A DNA stretch of 39,184 bases from Brevundimonas sp. UBA4609 (lineage in GTDB: Bacteria > Pseudomonadota > Alphaproteobacteria > Caulobacterales > Caulobacteraceae), in the NCBI GenBank assembly GCA_002386585.1, contig DGIZ01000146.1:1-39184 (forward strand). Reading direction: 5' to 3'. This document shows, one piece after another, positions 36,138 through 39,184 of the stretch. The notes beneath the pieces were generated by a model, which was given only the letters and a program-made list of their open reading frames with translations, had not been told where the DNA came from and did no database searches. Each line of letters opens with the position of its first letter. The first letter of the stretch is position 1. The position numbers were made by a program, and so were the translations under genes.

Positions 36138-36578
36138 TCAGGCGGTGCGGTTCAGCGCCACGGCCCGTCCGTCGCCCTGCATCGCCTGACCCGCCGCGCC
36201 GTAGCCCACGCCCTGAGCTCGGGCGCCCGCCACCTCGGCGGCGATGGTGCGGACCAGGCCTTCGGACACCTGGCGGGCCGCTTCGACGGTCACGGCGTGT
36301 TCCGCCAGGACGGCCTCGAAGGTTTCGGTGGCTTCGATCAAGGCCTGCCGGTCGGTTTCGGGCGCAGCGGCGATGGCGGCGGGGTTGGCCTTCACCTGGG
36401 CGGATTCGCGGCGATAGAGGTTGGCCATCTCCTGCGTCTCGGCCACGCCATGGGCCAGATCCTGAGCGCGGTGGGCGCGCATGGCGTCCATTTCCAGCGA
36501 TAGGCGATCGGTCAGGTCTCGGGTCAGGCGGGTCAGGTGCTGCACCCGCAGGGCGGCGGTCTCGACATCGGCGGTCAT
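36138..36578 (-). CDS. flbY: Flagellar protein FlbY-like
   Basis: The protein has 146 residues, mainly helical and rich in Ala, Glu and Arg (ALRVQHLTRLTRDLTDRLSLEMDAMRAHRAQDL, then AETQEMANLYRRESAQVKANPAAI). This matches the small FlbY proteins of Caulobacter, encoded beside flgI and cheL. Its start overlaps the cheL stop as ATGA, so it is translationally coupled. FlbY is connected with flagellar assembly and its checkpoint in Caulobacter; the molecular role is unclear. Confidence 0.75.
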   Translation of the reverse strand: MTADVETAALRVQHLTRLTRDLTDRLSLEMDAMRAHRAQDLAHGVAETQEMANLYRRESAQVKANPAAIAAAPETDRQALIEATETFEAVLAEHAVTVEAARQVSEGLVRTIAAEVAGARAQGVGYGAAGQAMQGDGRAVALNRTA

Positions 36579-36883
36579 GCGCCTTGCTCCTGCATCTTGA
36601 TCATCTGGGCCAGGACGCTGTCGGCCAGGCCGACGCCGCCCGCCTTCACCGTCTGCTGAGCCATGGCGTCGACCAGGAAGCCGCGCCAGGCGGCCTCGCC
36701 TGCGCCGCCGCCGAAGGGAGCCTCGGTGCTGAGGCCCTCGAACATGGGCTTCATCATCTGCGACAGGAAGCTGGCCTCGAAGGCTTCGGCCGTGCGGCGC
36801 ATGGCTTCGAGATTCTGCGGCGGGCCGGGGCGGGCCGGGGTGTCGGCGCGCAGCAGGCCCGGAGAGACGGCGAGAGCGTCCAT
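36575..36883 (-). CDS. cheL: Rod-binding protein CheL (FlgJ N-terminal domain)
   Basis: The protein has 102 residues. The core RRTAEAFEASFLSQMMKPMFEGL, then GGAGEAAWRGFLVDAMAQQTVKAGGVGLADSVLAQMI, is the rod-binding domain found at the N-terminus of FlgJ; the muramidase domain is absent, as is usual in alphaproteobacteria. It probably assists rod assembly in the periplasm. It overlaps the flgI stop by one base (TGATG) and the flbY start by four, so flgI-cheL-flbY is one unit. Confidence 0.85.
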   Translation of the reverse strand: MDALAVSPGLLRADTPARPGPPQNLEAMRRTAEAFEASFLSQMMKPMFEGLSTEAPFGGGAGEAAWRGFLVDAMAQQTVKAGGVGLADSVLAQMIKMQEQGA

Positions 36884-37989
36884 CAGATCACCTCGATCTC
36901 GGCCTGAAGGGCGCCGGCGGCCTTGATGGCCTGCAGGATGCTGATCATGTCGCGCGGGCTGACGCCGAGGGCGTTCAGGCCGTTGACCAGGGTGGAGAGG
37001 GAGGTCGAGCCGCCGACGATCCGCATCTGGCGGCCGGTCTCCTCGGAGATGCTGACGTCGGACTGCGGCACGACGACGGTCTGGCCGCCCCGGCTGAACG
37101 GCTCGGGCTGGCTGACCAGAGGCGTTTCCTGGACCGAGACGGTCAGATTGCCCTGGGCCACGGCGACGGTGGAGATGCGGACGGCCTCGCCCATGACGAT
37201 GACGCCGTTGACCTCGTCGATGATGACCTTGGCCGGGGAATCGATCTGGACCGGCAGGTTCTCGACCCGGCTCAGGAAGCCCGCCATGCCGAAGTTCTGG
37301 GGCGCGCGGATGGCGACCACGGTGCCGTTCTCGGCGAAGGCCGTCTGGGGGTAGGTTTCGTTGATGGCGGCGGCGATGCGTTGCGCCGTGGTGAAGTCGG
37401 GGTTGCGCAGGGTCAGGCGCACTGACGGCATGGAACCGAGATCGAAGCCCGTCTCGCGCTCGACCACCCCGCCCGAGGCGATACGGCCCGCCGTCGGCAC
37501 GCCGCGTGTGATCGAGGAGCCTGACGCGCCCGAGGCCGAGACGGCGCCTGTCTGCACCGACCCTTGCGCCACCGCGTAGATTTCAGCGTCCGCGCCCTGC
37601 AGCGCCGTCACCAGCAGCGTGCCCCCCAGCAGGCTCTTGGCGTCGCCCATGGCCGAGACGCTGACGTCCAGCCGCGAGCCCGGCGTGGCGAAGGGGGGGA
37701 GTTCGGCCGTGACCATGACGGCCGCGACGTTCTTGGTGTTCAGGTTGGCGCCACGGATGTTGACGCCCTGGCGCTCCATCATCCCCTCCAGCGACTGGCG
37801 GGTGAAGGGCGAGTTGCGCACGCTGTCGCCGGTGCCGTTGAGGCCCACGACCAGGCCGTAGCCGATCAGCTGGTTGTCGCGCACGCCCTGCACGCTGGCC
37901 AGATCGCGAATGCGATCCGCGTGAGCGCTCAGGCAGAGGCCGAGCGTCAGGCTCAGGCCGAGCAGTAAACTTTTCACACTTTTCATCAT
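36883..37989 (-). CDS. flgI: Flagellar P-ring protein FlgI; N-terminus chimeric
   Basis: The frame has 368 residues, the normal length. From about residue 58 on (SVRNSPFTRQSLEGMMERQGVNIRGANLNTKNV and onward to LQAEIEVI) it is a typical alphaproteobacterial FlgI. The first ~50 residues (MMKSVKSLLLGLSLTLGLCLSAHADRIRDLASVQGVRDN) read like an enterobacterial FlgI start, and they follow an enterobacterial-type flgH by 7 nt. The switch falls in the conserved NQLIGYGLVVGLNGTGD, about 37815-37890, where both lineages share sequence. The C-terminal part is a good gene; the reading frame as a whole is probably an artefact of joining two genomes. FlgI forms the periplasmic P ring around the flagellar rod. 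Confidence 0.75.
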   Translation of the reverse strand: MMKSVKSLLLGLSLTLGLCLSAHADRIRDLASVQGVRDNQLIGYGLVVGLNGTGDSVRNSPFTRQSLEGMMERQGVNIRGANLNTKNVAAVMVTAELPPFATPGSRLDVSVSAMGDAKSLLGGTLLVTALQGADAEIYAVAQGSVQTGAVSASGASGSSITRGVPTAGRIASGGVVERETGFDLGSMPSVRLTLRNPDFTTAQRIAAAINETYPQTAFAENGTVVAIRAPQNFGMAGFLSRVENLPVQIDSPAKVIIDEVNGVIVMGEAVRISTVAVAQGNLTVSVQETPLVSQPEPFSRGGQTVVVPQSDVSISEETGRQMRIVGGSTSLSTLVNGLNALGVSPRDMISILQAIKAAGALQAEIEVI

Positions 37990-37996
37990 GACCTCA

Positions 37997-38707
37997 TTAC
38001 ATCGGCGAGATGTTCAGGAAGAAACGCTGGAACCAGCCCATGGTCTGCGCTTCATTAATATATCCATTGCCGACATATTCGATGCGGGCGTCGGCCACCG
38101 CCGTCGACAGTACCGAGTTGCTGGCGCTGATGGTGCGCGGGTTCACGACGCCGGAGAAGCGAATAAACTCGGTGCCCTGGTTGATCTCGATCTGCTTCTC
38201 GCCGACCACGCGCAGGTTGCCGTTCGACAGAACCTGATTCACGGTGACGGTAATGGTGCCGGTAAAGGTGTTGTTGGCGGTTGCGCCGCCTTTGCCAGCG
38301 AAATCGTTTTTGCCGTTGGCGCCCACATTGGCCTTCGAGCCGTCTGCGCCCACCAGGCCGTTCAGGCCGGTCGGAATAGCGTCGAGGCCGAAGCTGGCGC
38401 TGCCGTCGCGCGTCGCGTTGGCTGAAGAGCTCTTGCTGGCGCTGACGTTTTCCTGCAGGACGATAGTGAGCGTATCGCCGATATTGCGCGGGCGGCGATC
38501 TTCAAACAGCGGCTGGTAGCCGTAGTTGAGCGGCGCGACGCCCTGAAAAATAGAGCCGTTGACCACCGGCGGCGCGGAAGGCAGCGGCTGCGCCGTCGTT
38601 GCCCCTTCCACCAGCGGCGTGCGCGGCACTAACGCACAACCGTTAAGGGTCAGCAGCATTGTCGCCACCAACCAATGTCCAGGCTTTATGTTCAGTTGCT
38701 TCGCCAC
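37997..38707 (-). CDS. flgH: Flagellar L-ring lipoprotein FlgH, enterobacterial type (probably foreign DNA)
   Basis: The protein has 236 residues from a GTG start. A lipoprotein signal ends [10 protein letters not shown]. The body is almost the enterobacterial consensus: [42 protein letters not shown], then [17 protein letters not shown] and [20 protein letters not shown], ending RFFLNISPM. In Caulobacterales flgA stands between flgG and flgH and the proteins are clearly different. Here the order flgG-flgH-flgI is that of Enterobacterales, and base composition is lower in GC than in the rest of the window. FlgH makes the outer-membrane L ring. I regard this stretch as contamination joined to the contig. 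Confidence 0.85.
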   Translation of the reverse strand: MAKQLNIKPGHWLVATMLLTLNGCALVPRTPLVEGATTAQPLPSAPPVVNGSIFQGVAPLNYGYQPLFEDRRPRNIGDTLTIVLQENVSASKSSSANATRDGSASFGLDAIPTGLNGLVGADGSKANVGANGKNDFAGKGGATANNTFTGTITVTVNQVLSNGNLRVVGEKQIEINQGTEFIRFSGVVNPRTISASNSVLSTAVADARIEYVGNGYINEAQTMGWFQRFFLNISPM

Positions 38708-38770
38708 GGAGTCACGACCTTATAGATGTGTTGACTTCAGGCCAGCCAGCGCTGGCCCTGATAACCGAAA

Positions 38771-39170
38771 TTAAATCTGCGTTAACTTCTGCAGCATTTG
38801 ATCGGAGGTGCTGATCGCCTTGCTGTTGATTTCATAGGCGCGCTGCGTCTGGATCATGGTGACCAGCTCTTCCGCCACGTTGACGTTAGAGGTTTCCACA
38901 TAGCCCTGATAGAGCAGGCCCGCGCCGTTCTGGCCCGGCGTGCTCTGGGTCGGCGCGCCTGACGCCTGGGTTTCCTGGTAGAGGTTTTCGCCCATGCTGT
39001 CGAGACCGGCATCGTTAATAAAGGTACTGATAGTGAGCTGTCCGACCTGCGCCGGCTTGGTCTGGCCCTGCTGCGTCACGCTCACCACGCCGTCGCGCGA
39101 GATGGTGATGCTGGTGGCGTTGGCCGGGATCGTGATGCCCGGCTGCACCGGATAGCCGGCGTTGTTGACC
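38771..39170 (-). CDS. flgG: Flagellar distal rod protein FlgG, 5' part missing, enterobacterial type
   Basis: Only the C-terminal ~132 residues are present; the frame runs up to the adapter sequence without a start. The visible part ([27 protein letters not shown], then [43 protein letters not shown]) is the conserved FlgG C-terminus, with the rod/hook helix motif [17 protein letters not shown]. It closely resembles enterobacterial FlgG. It belongs to the same foreign segment as flgH. Confidence 0.85.
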
Positions 39171-39184
39171 AGATCGGAAGAGCG
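39171..39184. other. Illumina adapter remnant at the contig end
   Basis: The last 14 bases, AGATCGGAAGAGCG, are identical to the start of the common Illumina TruSeq read-2 adapter. FlgG homology stops exactly one base before. This is untrimmed adapter, not genomic DNA. Confidence 0.93.

Noticed and set aside
37810..39170. Recent horizontal transfer of enterobacterial flgGH into the alphaproteobacterium
   Set aside because: The piece ends in sequencing adapter and joins within a conserved FlgI stretch, which fits an artefact far better than transfer.

Overview
The first ~37.8 kb look like a GC-rich alphaproteobacterium of the Caulobacterales, probably Brevundimonas-like. The signs are three TonB-dependent receptors, an alphaproteobacterial FlgI-CheL-FlbY flagellar block, a GTTC-N7-GTTC LexA box before uvrA, and an NsrR palindrome before a flavohemoglobin operon. 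The genus is inferred from protein style; no database search was possible.

Layout: (1) 1-2032, 3' part of an autotransporter. (2) 2050-5300, a haem/iron-type TonB receptor and a DUF6607 protein behind a Fur-like box. (3) 5599-9848, a second TonB receptor followed by a PhoD-type phosphatase. (4) 9859-10800, a small operon ending in a MarR regulator, with a palindrome in front. (5) 10936-13594, a nitric-oxide defence block: NsrR (+), and divergently a DUF1971 cupin, flavohemoglobin Hmp and a membrane protein. (6) 13704-18898, a more AT-rich accessory cluster. (7) 19170-25667, an M20 amidohydrolase with a large TonB receptor, and a divergent gamma-glutamyltransferase whose 3' end is abnormal. 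(8) 25664-36578, housekeeping and envelope genes: trmFO, two paralogous membrane proteins, uvrA, a group III truncated hemoglobin, an ABC-F ATPase, an EAL protein and flbY. (9) 36575-37989, cheL and flgI. (10) About 37.85-39.17 kb, enterobacterial-type flgH and flgG, then sequencing adapter.

The most interesting part is region 6. It reads as a graspetide (omega-ester/amide peptide) biosynthetic cluster. A 64-residue precursor with two cysteines is followed by an MvdC/MvdD-like ATP-grasp ligase, a ClpP-fold SDH-type serine protease, a MauE-like membrane redox protein and a membrane-anchored TlpA/MauD-like thioredoxin. The genes are coupled by ATGA overlaps or 2-nt gaps. A divergent Atm1-type ABC exporter without a C39 peptidase domain lies on the other side of a perfect 20-bp palindrome. 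The proposed route is side-chain cross-linking by the ligase, leader removal by the SDH protease, export by the ABC protein and closure of a disulfide by the MauE/MauD pair. I do not know this combination as a described system.

Two stretches should not be read as normal biology without checking. The right end joins an alphaproteobacterial flgI body to an enterobacterial flgI start, flgH and flgG, and finishes in 14 bases identical to an Illumina adapter, so it is very probably a chimeric library or assembly artefact. The gamma-glutamyltransferase loses its C-terminal part and runs in frame into what looks like the last helix of an MFS transporter, which is either a real deletion fusion or a second misjoin.
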